From: Candidatus Chlorohelix allophototropha
GTDB lineage: Bacteria; Chloroflexota; Chloroflexia; Chloroheliales; Chloroheliaceae
Direction of reading: 5' to 3'
Length of the DNA stretch: 64,000 bases
NCBI RefSeq assembly: GCF_030389965.1
Contig: NZ_CP128400.1
Coordinates: 2,356,001-2,420,000 of the forward strand
Shown in pieces: positions 8,255-15,933 of the stretch. Positions within the stretch are counted from its first letter, which is position 1. Each line of letters begins with the position of its first letter. The position numbers and the translations under genes were made by a program. The notes beneath the pieces were generated by a model. The model saw only the letters and a program-made list of their open reading frames with translations. It was not told where the DNA came from and ran no database searches.

Positions 8255-9712
8255 ATGGTAGCCGCTTCTAATCTTGAATTTGAGTATATACAGGGCTTCG
8301 TGTTGAGTCCTTATAAGCATTTGCCTGTTTCCTGTTACGTTTTTTTGCAAATGGCTGAATCTACCTCGGCGCGTAGTTGGTTGCAGGAAATTGTGCCACA
8401 GGTACTATCGGCGGCGCGTTGGTCTAGTAGGGCGGATGGAACTCTAATCAAACCTGAGACGGTTTTGAATATCGCCTTCACTGCTCCCGCGCTTGATTTG
8501 CTAAATATTCAAGCGGAAGGGTTTTTGACCGAGTTTCGGGAGGGAATCGCGCCCCCGACTCCCGGTAATCCCGCTCAATTGCCTGCTCGTTCGCGTCGTC
8601 TGGGCGACACCGGCCCAAGCGACCCGGCTAACTGGGAATTTGGGGGTGTCAAGAACAAGCCCATCCACTTTATGTTGCTGCTATTCGCCGCCGATCAGCC
8701 TGCTTTGAAGGAGTTGGTGCAAAGGCAGCGCGCTAACTGGGAGCGTTTCGGGCTGACTCAGCTTGCGGAGGAATACAGCTATCGTCCGGCACATGGACGT
8801 GAGCCGTTCGGTTTTAAGGATGGGCTTTCACAACCGGGCTTGGCAGGGCTAAATACGAAAGATGAAGAAATGGGCGCGGGGGCTGAAACCATAGCCACCG
8901 GAGAGTTTATTCAAGGATATTACAATGAATACAATTACCTGCCGCCTGTTTCAAGTGAACCAAAATTATCACGCAACGGCACATATTTGGTTTATCGCAA
9001 GCTAGAGCAGGATATAACTACTTTCTGGAATTTTGTTTATGCTGCCGCCGCTAATGATTCTAAAATGGCAGATTATATTGCCGCAAAGTTTGTAGGACGT
9101 TGGCGAAGCGGTGCGCCGCTAACCTTAAGCCCTGAGCATGATAATCCTGCGCTTGCCGCCGACCCGAAACGGAATAACACTTTTAAATTTGTTGCCAATG
9201 ACGATAAGGCGGGCTATGGTTGCCCGGTTGGTTCGCACATTCGGCGCACAAACCCACGCGACTCGTTGATGCCCGGTACAGATGAGTCAACTACGGCGGT
9301 GCGGCGACATCGAATCATCAGGCGGGGGAGAGTTTATGGTCCTGAATATCCTGAAGATGTGGTGGAATATCTCAACCGGATAAAGCGCCAAAATTCAGCC
9401 GATAAATTTGTAGCCGATACCGAGCAACCGCGTGGCATAGCATTTATCGCGATAAATACCGACATCAAACGTCAGTTTGAATTTATCCAGCAAACGTGGG
9501 TGAATGACCCCAAATTCGACGGGCTTTACGATAATAAAGACCCGCTTCTCGGTAGCAACGAAGAAGGGGTAAGTTCGACTATGACCATTCAGCGCAAGCC
9601 CTTACGTACACAGATTGAAAATCTGCCACGTTTTGTAACCGTCCGAGCGGGAGGGTATTTTTATATGCCGGGTATGTCCGGTTTACGTTTTATCGCCGGG
9701 TTAGGTAGCTAA
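8255..9712 (+). CDS. DyP-type heme peroxidase
   Basis: The 485-residue protein carries the DyP hallmarks: G-F-K-D-G-L-S-Q-P at 186-194, with the distal Asp of the G-x-x-D-G motif at 189, and the proximal heme-ligand His at 328 in V-G-S-H-I-R-R-T-N-P-R-D. It should use hydrogen peroxide to oxidise bulky organic substrates. It is longer than the ~300-residue encapsulin-associated class, and no encapsulin gene is visible here. There is no Tat or Sec signal, so it probably acts in the cytoplasm. A GAGG ribosome-binding site precedes the ATG. It follows the duplicated-domain gene by 13 nt and a strong nested hairpin follows it. Confidence 0.93.
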   Translation: MVAASNLEFEYIQGFVLSPYKHLPVSCYVFLQMAESTSARSWLQEIVPQVLSAARWSSRADGTLIKPETVLNIAFTAPALDLLNIQAEGFLTEFREGIAPPTPGNPAQLPARSRRLGDTGPSDPANWEFGGVKNKPIHFMLLLFAADQPALKELVQRQRANWERFGLTQLAEEYSYRPAHGREPFGFKDGLSQPGLAGLNTKDEEMGAGAETIATGEFIQGYYNEYNYLPPVSSEPKLSRNGTYLVYRKLEQDITTFWNFVYAAAANDSKMADYIAAKFVGRWRSGAPLTLSPEHDNPALAADPKRNNTFKFVANDDKAGYGCPVGSHIRRTNPRDSLMPGTDESTTAVRRHRIIRRGRVYGPEYPEDVVEYLNRIKRQNSADKFVADTEQPRGIAFIAINTDIKRQFEFIQQTWVNDPKFDGLYDNKDPLLGSNEEGVSSTMTIQRKPLRTQIENLPRFVTVRAGGYFYMPGMSGLRFIAGLGS

Positions 9713-9744
9713 ATGGTTTTGAAAAGTTAGGGGTTTTAGGGGGA

Positions 9745-9789
9745 CAGAACCGCTCGCTCCGGCAGAAAAAGCCGGTTAAAGCGGTTCTG
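9745..9789 (+). terminator. Nested hairpin terminator after the DyP gene
   Basis: Outer arms CAGAACCGCT (9745-9754) and AGCGGTTCTG (9780-9789) enclose an inner hairpin CCGGC-AGAAAAA-GCCGG. It is GC-rich and lies about 30 nt after the stop, followed by CCTCATTA rather than a long U-tract. Confidence 0.6.
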
Positions 9790-9868
9790 CCTCATTACAG
9801 TTCGCTATTCAGTTTTGTGGCTGGCTTCCGGTCTGATCATTGAATCCGGTTTCCAGTATTACTAGGCG

Positions 9869-10027
9869 TTATTTGCTGCTACCCTTGAGGTAGTAGATGA
9901 TAGTGGCTATTCTTTGCCAATCATTTTGTGCTGTTGCTTTGCGCAATTCTTCAAACAATAAGCGCCGAACTTCTCCAGCCAGGTTTTCCCTGTGAGTTAT
10001 TGAATCAATTTCGTTTACCGTTAACAT
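9869..10027 (-). CDS. Small protein (52 aa) of unknown function
   Basis: The frame is open further upstream, but the ATG at 10027 is preceded by GGAAAGGAAG, an excellent ribosome-binding site, and the upstream codons have no signal of their own. The product begins MLTVNEIDSITHRENLAGEV and is mostly helical and charged, ending I-Y-Y-L-K-G-S-S-K. I recognise no family. It lies alone behind a perfect-consensus promoter at 10240-10213 with a ~180-nt leader, which argues that it is truly expressed. A palindrome matching the LacI-type operator lies just downstream of that promoter. Confidence 0.6.
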   Translation of the reverse strand: MLTVNEIDSITHRENLAGEVRRLLFEELRKATAQNDWQRIATIIYYLKGSSK

Positions 10028-10184
10028 AGTTACTTCCTTTCCTTTGCAAGAGCCTGTTTGAGTCTTTACCGGAAAGGTAATAAATTTTAACTTCAACTTC
10101 ATTGGAAGAAAATTTAGAGACAGCCTCCATATCAAACAAACTCTTACTATATATACTATGTTGAGTGCTTGCAAGGTTCATTTG

Positions 10185-10198
10185 TGTTAACCGTAACA
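10185..10198. promoter_or_regulatory. LacI-type operator-like palindrome downstream of the small-protein promoter
   Basis: TGTTA-ACCG-TAACA has perfect 5-bp arms with a 4-bp centre, the same arms and spacing as the core of the operator at 3527-3544. It lies at about +8 to +21 of the promoter at 10240-10213, where a repressor could act. The CpG is one base off centre. Confidence 0.45.
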
Positions 10199-10212
10199 AT
10201 CACTTCACATGC

Positions 10213-10240
10213 ATTATACCAGAAAAGGAGTAATTGTCAA
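10213..10240 (-). promoter_or_regulatory. Consensus sigma-70-type promoter for the 52-aa protein gene
   Basis: On the minus strand TTGACA (10240-10235) and TATAAT (10218-10213) are separated by 16 bp; both hexamers match the consensus exactly. Transcription would start near 10206. Confidence 0.8.
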
Positions 10241-10304
10241 TAATACGTGAAGTATTTTAATATAAGCTTAGCGGTTAGTTGCACGTTTTATTCATAGTTT
10301 CGGC

Positions 10305-11402
10305 TTAAAGCTCTCCGAAAGAGGAGTTATAAGGAGTATCCTTCTCTGGCTTTTTCTCTGCGAGAATCCCGAAGTCCACTAATTTTTGCACTAGCCCCTC
10401 ACTGAGCTTGAGATTTTTTTCTTGCCTGATTTGTTCTAGTGTTTTTTCCACCGCTTTGCCGTCAAAATAATCTAGCGTATCGTGTAGCGCAACGGGCATA
10501 TTAATCGGGTCGAGGGGGCTATAGCCGCTAACCATAACAGAGGTTTCTACCTGCAGTACTACGTTGAATCTTCCTTTGTAAAGGGCGGGTGGTAAGGTTT
10601 TAGTGTTACGTTTTTGATTGGCAGCTTCCAACAAGCGGCGATAAGCTTCCAGCTTTACTCCACCGGCTTCTGCTATTTGTTGCCAACTCAGCTTTTCCAC
10701 CAGTTGCGCACATTCAATATAAAATTCTTTTTCCCGCCCTAGCCATTTGCCCCATGCTTGTTGGTACACTTCCGGTTCGAGGGTGCTTTTGGGCGGAAAA
10801 AAACTGTCATAGGAAAGAGGGAAAAGGTAAGCCAGTGAATCCGTACCGGGGTCAAGCTGTAATACGCACCAGTGGGTAAGAGCTATTTCGAGTACGTTCA
10901 AGAACTCGTGCATAACTTTCCAGAACTCACGCGATACCTGCCCACGTTCATTTTTGCAAAACCAAGTCATACACACCGAGTTCCGGTTGCGCCATATCCC
11001 ACATAACCCGCCCTCCTCGATATAATGAGGACAGCGCAGTTCAAGGTTCTGCCCAAACTCTTTGGGGTTATCCTTATATTGTTTTGTGAATTTATCGGTT
11101 TTGCCTACCCCAAACGGGGTTATGGCTTCTTTTGCTTCGATGCGGGCTTCTACCCCTTGCTTGCCAAAAGCGGCTGCCGGATCGGAGTCGAGCAAGATTC
11201 GCCCAACCAGAAAATTGGGTAATTCGGGTAAATAGGTGCAGCATTTGGTTAGAGGGTTGTAGAAGCCGATTGTTTTTTTAGCTTCGGCGTTACTGCCCGA
11301 ACACATTGCACAATTATCACAGGTGGCATGTTTTTCACCCTTTATTTCATCGGGTATTATTTCGCTGAGCCATTTTGCATATAGCGGTGGTAATGCGCCC
11401 AT
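10305..11402 (-). CDS. Cysteine-cluster protein, YkgJ-like (zinc/iron-chelating type)
   Basis: A 365-residue soluble protein with nine Cys in its first 150 residues: C-D-N-C-A-M-C (28, 31, 34), a C-C pair at 54-55, then C124, C134, C144 and C149 in L-R-C-P-H-Y ... G-L-C-G-I-W-R-N-R ... V-C-M-T-W-F-C-K. The C-x2-C-x2-C opening and the G-x-C-x-I-W-x-x-R-x-x-x-C-x-x-x-x-C pattern resemble the YkgJ cluster family, which binds a metal or Fe-S centre, but the rest is longer and not recognised. It lies 31 nt downstream of a rhodanese gene on the same strand, so a link to sulfur or Fe-S chemistry is plausible. No enzymatic role can be assigned. Confidence 0.7.
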   Translation of the reverse strand: MGALPPLYAKWLSEIIPDEIKGEKHATCDNCAMCSGSNAEAKKTIGFYNPLTKCCTYLPELPNFLVGRILLDSDPAAAFGKQGVEARIEAKEAITPFGVGKTDKFTKQYKDNPKEFGQNLELRCPHYIEEGGLCGIWRNRNSVCMTWFCKNERGQVSREFWKVMHEFLNVLEIALTHWCVLQLDPGTDSLAYLFPLSYDSFFPPKSTLEPEVYQQAWGKWLGREKEFYIECAQLVEKLSWQQIAEAGGVKLEAYRRLLEAANQKRNTKTLPPALYKGRFNVVLQVETSVMVSGYSPLDPINMPVALHDTLDYFDGKAVEKTLEQIRQEKNLKLSEGLVQKLVDFGILAEKKPEKDTPYNSSFGEL

Positions 11403-11433
11403 TTAGAACCTGCTTTCAACTCATGCAACAATT

Positions 11434-11778
11434 CTATTTATAAAGTGGTAGCCCTTCTCGTGCCCATGCCATAGTACCACCGATAATATTCGATAGATTG
11501 GTAAAACCTTGCGCCGCCAACATGTTGGCGGCATAACTACTGCGACCACCGCTATGACAAACGAGTATAATTTCCCCTTCTTTTGGTCCAAGTTCATCAA
11601 TGCGCATACCTACCTGACCGAGCGGGATTAATACGCTATCCTTGATATGCCCCGCCGCATATTCATTGGGTTCTCTTACATCCACTACCAAAGGGTTGGT
11701 CTCTTTTATGCGTTGTTCCGCCTGAATGGGTGTTATATCGGAATATCCTTTTTGGAAAGCTCCACGAAGGTTACTCAT
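11434..11778 (-). CDS. Rhodanese-like domain protein
   Basis: A single-domain rhodanese of 114 residues. It has the V-V-D-V-R-E-P-N-E-Y-A-A-G-H-I signature (31-45) and the active-site loop C-H-S-G-G-R-S with the persulfide-carrying Cys74. Such proteins carry sulfane sulfur for thiol transfer. A GGAG ribosome-binding site lies upstream of the ATG. It is the first gene of a two-gene minus-strand operon with the Cys-cluster protein. A second rhodanese of very similar sequence is encoded at 30874-31209, next to a glutaredoxin. Confidence 0.92.
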   Translation of the reverse strand: MSNLRGAFQKGYSDITPIQAEQRIKETNPLVVDVREPNEYAAGHIKDSVLIPLGQVGMRIDELGPKEGEIILVCHSGGRSSYAANMLAAQGFTNLSNIIGGTMAWAREGLPLYK

Positions 11779-12118
11779 AATTAGAAGGACTCCTTTTTAC
11801 AAATATATAATTTTCACTTTTAGGCAATTTGCTCAAGAAGGTTAACAATTAAATCTGTAATTAGCCAGCAAACGTGGGCGCATCGCGATGCACCCCCTTT
11901 CCAAACTTGCAACTAGAAAGTAATCAACTATACAAATATTCTTCCAAATTGTCTATTACTTCATTACTTCTGAATTTTACCGATTTTATCAATATGGGGA
12001 TGGTCTGGTATAATTTGCTAAACACAAAAGTCATTTTTCTTCTAATTCAAGAGTATTGTTGTTTAATTAGCGCAATATAGAATCACAGCAAACGCTATAG
12101 AAAGGGTATGGAGCAAGC
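11779..12118. promoter_or_regulatory. Divergent intergenic region; extended -10 promoter for the plus-strand gene
   Basis: TGGTATAAT at 12006-12014 is an extended -10 element about 100 nt before the membrane-protein start; the -35 region (TTTATC near 11986) is poor, as tolerated by extended -10 promoters. A 17-codon reading frame from the ATG at 12108 to 12161 overlaps the proposed TTG start of the membrane protein in another frame. I see nothing else in the gap. Confidence 0.5.
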
Positions 12119-14380
12119 TTGGAAGAAAATGGAGAAGAACAACCGGAAGCGGTTGGGCTGAGTCGTAAGCTTGAGCCTAAGTCGAACAAGACTAAGTTGC
12201 AGCTTTTTATTAATAGATACTCGAACTGGCTTTCCCTTTGTTTTTTTCTAGTTGCTTCTTGCATTCAGTTGTGGCCCTTGCCTGTTAATCTTACCAATAC
12301 TCTTTTTGATCTCGGTGATCCAGCAGACTCGACCTATCGAATCGGTACTATTGCCAACAATCTTTTGCATAATCCCCTAGATTTATATCAAACTAATGCG
12401 CTGTATCCGGTGCCTAATGCTATTGCTTTAGACGAATTATTGACCGGAAATGCGTTACTAGCCGCCCCTCTCGTCTGGTTAACCAATAATCCGGTGCTGG
12501 CATTTAACCTTTTAATTTTGGCGGCTTACGTTTTGAGCGGCTTTTCAATGTGGTTGGTGGCAGTAAAGCTAACCGGAAGCAAAACTGCCGGACTGGTGGC
12601 AGGGTTGGTTTATGCTTTCTCGCCATGGCACATGTCGCATTATGGTCATGTCGGCATAACCTCGCAAGAGTGGATGATGTTTGCGCTTTACTTCTTGCTG
12701 CTTTATTTTGAAAAACCCCCGCTTAGCCGACAAGCTTTTCTCAATCTTGGCTTGTTTGCCTTCTTTTTCTGGCTTCAAATCCTAGTGGCAGGTTATCTGG
12801 CTTTTTTTGCAGCGATACTGTTCAGTATCTATCTGCTGTATCACTTTGGCTTTAAGAGCGGTCTTGTTGGATATTTACTGGCAAAGATAATTCGCAGACA
12901 TTCTAAAAAAACCGCGCCTGAATATAGGAAACTGGCGGTTCAGTTGCTATCACTAGCGGGAGTCGCTGTTATTATTCTGGTGGCTGTGTTGCCTTTTGTG
13001 CTACCATTTTTGGAAAATCAGCAGAAATATGATTTCAAGCGCAGTTTGGTGGAAGCGCGTTATTGGAGTGCCGCACCCCCTAGTTTTTTACAGACGAACC
13101 CGCAAAGCTGGCAATATCAGCCTATTCAACGCGGCATTTTTAAACTTAAAACAAGCCCCGAACGTGCAATGTATCCGGGCTTGTCGGTATTGCTGCTGGC
13201 AGCTATTGGGTTGGCTTTTGGAAGAAGGCTAGGCGTAGGGCGTTGGGTTTTTGCTCTAGTCGCGCTGGCTGGTTTACTCCTGTCATTTGGGCCTGCTTTG
13301 AATCTTGATAATTTTGGGCAAAGCCCTACTGATATTCCATTACCTTACCAATGGTTATATCAGCTAGTGCCGGGCTTTGATTCATTGCGCGTGCCTTTCC
13401 GGTTCGCCCAATTACTTATGTTAGGGCTGGCAATGTGCGCCGGGTATGGCGTAGCCGCTTTACAATGTTTCAGGTGGAACCGTAAGAAAGCGTCAAGCCT
13501 GTCATATGCCCCAATTTTAGTAGCGCTTATCACTATATCGCTGGTGACAACAGATTTTATTGCACCCGGTTGGCCCTTTTCCAATCCTCCTACCCCGATT
13601 GGCTTAAATGAAAATGCGCCTGAACTTTATAAATGGTTTGTGAATACCCCTGAAGCAAATTCTATTGTCCCGCTTGATACTTTGATGGTTGACCTTCCCT
13701 TGAGCGGTTCTAATTCCATCAATACACGCCCTGCTTACCTCGTTTATGGACTAGGGCTTAAACGCCCCTTACTTAACGGTAGCGCCAATATTTTACCGCC
13801 GGGCTATAGTCGTATGCTAAATGAATTAAGCGATTTTCCGGCGGATAGTAGTATTGATATGCTGGAGGGTTTGGGCGTTAAATTTGCGATAATCCATAAA
13901 GCTGTACTAACTGACGCAGCAAAAAAAGCCTTGCCTGCTTTTTACGCGCCAAACGGTAGGCTAGAAGTGGTTAAAGATTTCAACGATCAAATGTTGGTGC
14001 GCTTGAAACGGAGTGGGCGTTTCAATGAGCCAGCAAAGCTATTGCCGCGAGGCTCCAAAGTACTTTTGGCAGAAGCCCGAAAGGCTAAAAGTCTCTATAT
14101 GCATGCGCTTCCGGGTTTATTAGGTACTCCACCGGGAGTGAAATTTTATACGCCCTACCGCAGTATTTATAGTGATTTACACCAAGTAGAACAAGCAACT
14201 TCTAATACTACATACGATTATGCTTTTATCTATCGTTGGGATTCACCACAGACTTACAGTTTTAACCCTTCCGAAGTTGTTTGGCAAAATGAATTTGTGC
14301 AGCTTTTTCAAAAAAGTAAACCTTACTCAACCTATGGAATAAGCAAAATCCCAAGAAAATTAAAAACGGCAGTTAGTTAG
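12119..14380 (+). CDS. Large polytopic membrane protein, GT-C glycosyltransferase-like
   Basis: The 753-residue protein has about ten or more hydrophobic segments in its first 480 residues and a large extracytoplasmic C-terminal domain. An early acidic loop, L-F-D-L-G-D-P-A-D-S, followed by N-P-L-D-L-Y-Q-T-N-A-L-Y-P, sits where GT-C enzymes place their catalytic Asp; this pattern recurs in Chloroflexota proteins annotated as family 39-like transferases or simply as membrane proteins. It probably moves sugars from lipid carriers, but donor and acceptor are unknown. The start is uncertain: the frame opens with TTG at 12119, with no close Shine-Dalgarno, and the nearest ATG (12108) is in another frame. 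It ends inside a terminator hairpin. Confidence 0.75.
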   Translation: MEENGEEQPEAVGLSRKLEPKSNKTKLQLFINRYSNWLSLCFFLVASCIQLWPLPVNLTNTLFDLGDPADSTYRIGTIANNLLHNPLDLYQTNALYPVPNAIALDELLTGNALLAAPLVWLTNNPVLAFNLLILAAYVLSGFSMWLVAVKLTGSKTAGLVAGLVYAFSPWHMSHYGHVGITSQEWMMFALYFLLLYFEKPPLSRQAFLNLGLFAFFFWLQILVAGYLAFFAAILFSIYLLYHFGFKSGLVGYLLAKIIRRHSKKTAPEYRKLAVQLLSLAGVAVIILVAVLPFVLPFLENQQKYDFKRSLVEARYWSAAPPSFLQTNPQSWQYQPIQRGIFKLKTSPERAMYPGLSVLLLAAIGLAFGRRLGVGRWVFALVALAGLLLSFGPALNLDNFGQSPTDIPLPYQWLYQLVPGFDSLRVPFRFAQLLMLGLAMCAGYGVAALQCFRWNRKKASSLSYAPILVALITISLVTTDFIAPGWPFSNPPTPIGLNENAPELYKWFVNTPEANSIVPLDTLMVDLPLSGSNSINTRPAYLVYGLGLKRPLLNGSANILPPGYSRMLNELSDFPADSSIDMLEGLGVKFAIIHKAVLTDAAKKALPAFYAPNGRLEVVKDFNDQMLVRLKRSGRFNEPAKLLPRGSKVLLAEARKAKSLYMHALPGLLGTPPGVKFYTPYRSIYSDLHQVEQATSNTTYDYAFIYRWDSPQTYSFNPSEVVWQNEFVQLFQKSKPYSTYGISKIPRKLKTAVS

Positions 14381-14388
14381 CTGCCGTT
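14365..14388. terminator. Bidirectional terminator between convergent genes
   Basis: AACGGCAG-TTAGTTAG-CTGCCGTT contains the stop codon of the membrane-protein gene in its loop. On the plus strand it is followed by CGTTTGCTATTT; on the minus strand by TTTTTAATTTTC. It therefore serves both that gene and the SLATT gene ending at 14399. Confidence 0.8.
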
Positions 14389-14398
14389 CGTTTGCTAT

Positions 14399-15190
14399 TT
14401 ATTTCCCATCGGGGTTATTTACCGGTGGTATAACACGCGGCGTTTGCGGCGTGGTAGTGGTAGGTTGGGGCGCAGGAATGGGCTTTGGAGGTGTTGGGCT
14501 TGCCGCCGCAGGGGTAACTACAGGCGGGATAACTTTAGGCGCTACTACATTTTGTGCTCCCGGAAGAGGAATCGGCACAGGTTTTGGTAGCGGTGGTTGC
14601 GCAATTATCGGTGTGGGCTGATCTGTCTGATCATCTGTAGCTGCTGAAGCCGGTTCGCTCTTATCGGTTGAACTTTGCTTCATAAATTCATCCACATCTG
14701 CGCGCAAGATTGTTTCCACATTCTCAGAGAATTTTGCAAAAGCAAGGTTGTGCGTAGTAAATTTTGAATAGGGCCCGATAAGGTTAACGAATTCCCAACC
14801 CTCGATTTTGAGCAATTCGGAAAAACGACGATTATGCCGCCACGTATCACCAAATTTGAAGAACTGGTCGATGCCGCTGGCAATTGTCACCATTAAGCTG
14901 ATTACAACGGTGACAATGGTGAGCGCATATTTAGCCCACTCTGGAAATACGCTTGCCTGTGTATTCAAGCTGACCAGTGTGGCAACAATCGCGCTCCCGA
15001 TTATGATGAAAATTCTGAAATTGGTATAACGCTTCTTAGTACTTCGCGCTTCCCGGCTCATGTAATTAACTTGGTCAAGCCACCGATCTCGCAAAATGTT
15101 TTTTTGCAAGGGAGTCAGTTCTAATTGTTCAATAAGTTCCAGGAGTTTCTCAGCGCTTGACCGTGAATTTCTTGCGTTTTTTTCTGCCAT
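14399..15190 (-). CDS. SLATT-domain (DUF4231-like) two-TM protein with Pro-rich tail
   Basis: A 263-residue protein. An N-terminal helix (about 15-55) leads to K-K-R-Y-T-N-F-R-I and two membrane helices (about 58-76 and 87-106) split by a short loop; a conserved amphipathic region follows with D-Q-F-F-K-F-G-D-T-W-R-H-N-R-R and E-G-W-E-F. This is the SLATT/DUF4231 layout. The last ~75 residues are a Pro/Thr/Ala-rich tail. SLATT proteins are predicted membrane or pore effectors controlled by partner nucleotide-sensing SLOG proteins in bacterial conflict systems. Exactly that partner is encoded 1 nt upstream. Conflict or stress signalling is inferred from family knowledge, not shown by the sequence. 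A bidirectional terminator follows. Confidence 0.82.
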   Translation of the reverse strand: MAEKNARNSRSSAEKLLELIEQLELTPLQKNILRDRWLDQVNYMSREARSTKKRYTNFRIFIIIGSAIVATLVSLNTQASVFPEWAKYALTIVTVVISLMVTIASGIDQFFKFGDTWRHNRRFSELLKIEGWEFVNLIGPYSKFTTHNLAFAKFSENVETILRADVDEFMKQSSTDKSEPASAATDDQTDQPTPIIAQPPLPKPVPIPLPGAQNVVAPKVIPPVVTPAAASPTPPKPIPAPQPTTTTPQTPRVIPPVNNPDGK

Positions 15191-15191
15191 C

Positions 15192-15932
15192 TTATTGCTC
15201 CTGATTATAGTGACTTAATAATTGCTGGAGAACTACACTACTATTGTCGTATAGATTCACCTTAAATAGCAAGCCACTCTGAACTAATTTTGTTGCTCTT
15301 TCTTCTAATTGCTCCCCCTCAATTGTTTTACCTAGCACATCGGCAGTTCGCCCGCTGCCTTGTACTACTGCCACTTTCCGTCCGGCTTCCACACTTTGCG
15401 CTACATCCCGATATGCCACCTCTCCGCCATTAATCAAGATTGTAAGGCTTGGCAAGGTTGCAGAAATTAATGAAGCAGCTTGTGACATCCAAGGTATTTC
15501 GTCACCCCAGTTTGAACCGGGAATCAGCAAAAAATGAGTGTGATTTTGCTCAAGGTCTGTAGTATTTTCGGGACGGATTGTGCCGGGAATATAAACGAGT
15601 TTTTCAGGGACTACGCCTAGCAACGGGAAAGAGGCGTTTCGCGCTGCTCTGGCGTTGCCCATTAAGCGTATTACGCCTGCATCTGTAGCGCCATCAATTA
15701 CTATTGCCCCTACTTGCTCTGCCAATTCCACTAGCACCTCTGCAAAGAAACGCTTTTGGATTTCGTATTGTTCAGACTCCATCTTGCCTGCCCCACCTAC
15801 CAGAACAATAACAGGGGCGGGTGAGTTCAAGCCAAGCTGGCGCAAATATTCTTTTAAATTATCTAAATGGGTGGCGTGAATAGCTAATGCAGTTGCTTTA
15901 TTCTCAAATGAGATAGAAAAAACTTCTGGCAT
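15192..15932 (-). CDS. SLOG-domain protein, LSDAT type (TRPM-like nucleotide sensor)
   Basis: The 246-residue protein is a Rossmann-like SLOG domain. It has V-I-V-L-V-G-G-A-G-K-M at 41-51, a long helix, A-I-V-I-D-G-A-T-D-A-G-V near 75-87, L-L-G-V-V-P-E-K-L-V, H-T-H-F-L-L-I-P-G-S-N-W-G-D-E and I-L-I-N-G-G-E-V-A-Y-R-D. These match the prokaryotic LSDAT family related to the cytoplasmic ligand-sensing region of TRPM channels, thought to bind ADP-ribose-like or other nucleotides. It sits with 1-nt gaps between an MFS transporter upstream and the SLATT protein downstream, so it is translated in step with both. I infer that it senses a nucleotide signal and gates the SLATT partner. Confidence 0.82.
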   Translation of the reverse strand: MPEVFSISFENKATALAIHATHLDNLKEYLRQLGLNSPAPVIVLVGGAGKMESEQYEIQKRFFAEVLVELAEQVGAIVIDGATDAGVIRLMGNARAARNASFPLLGVVPEKLVYIPGTIRPENTTDLEQNHTHFLLIPGSNWGDEIPWMSQAASLISATLPSLTILINGGEVAYRDVAQSVEAGRKVAVVQGSGRTADVLGKTIEGEQLEERATKLVQSGLLFKVNLYDNSSVVLQQLLSHYNQEQ

Positions 15933-15933
15933 A

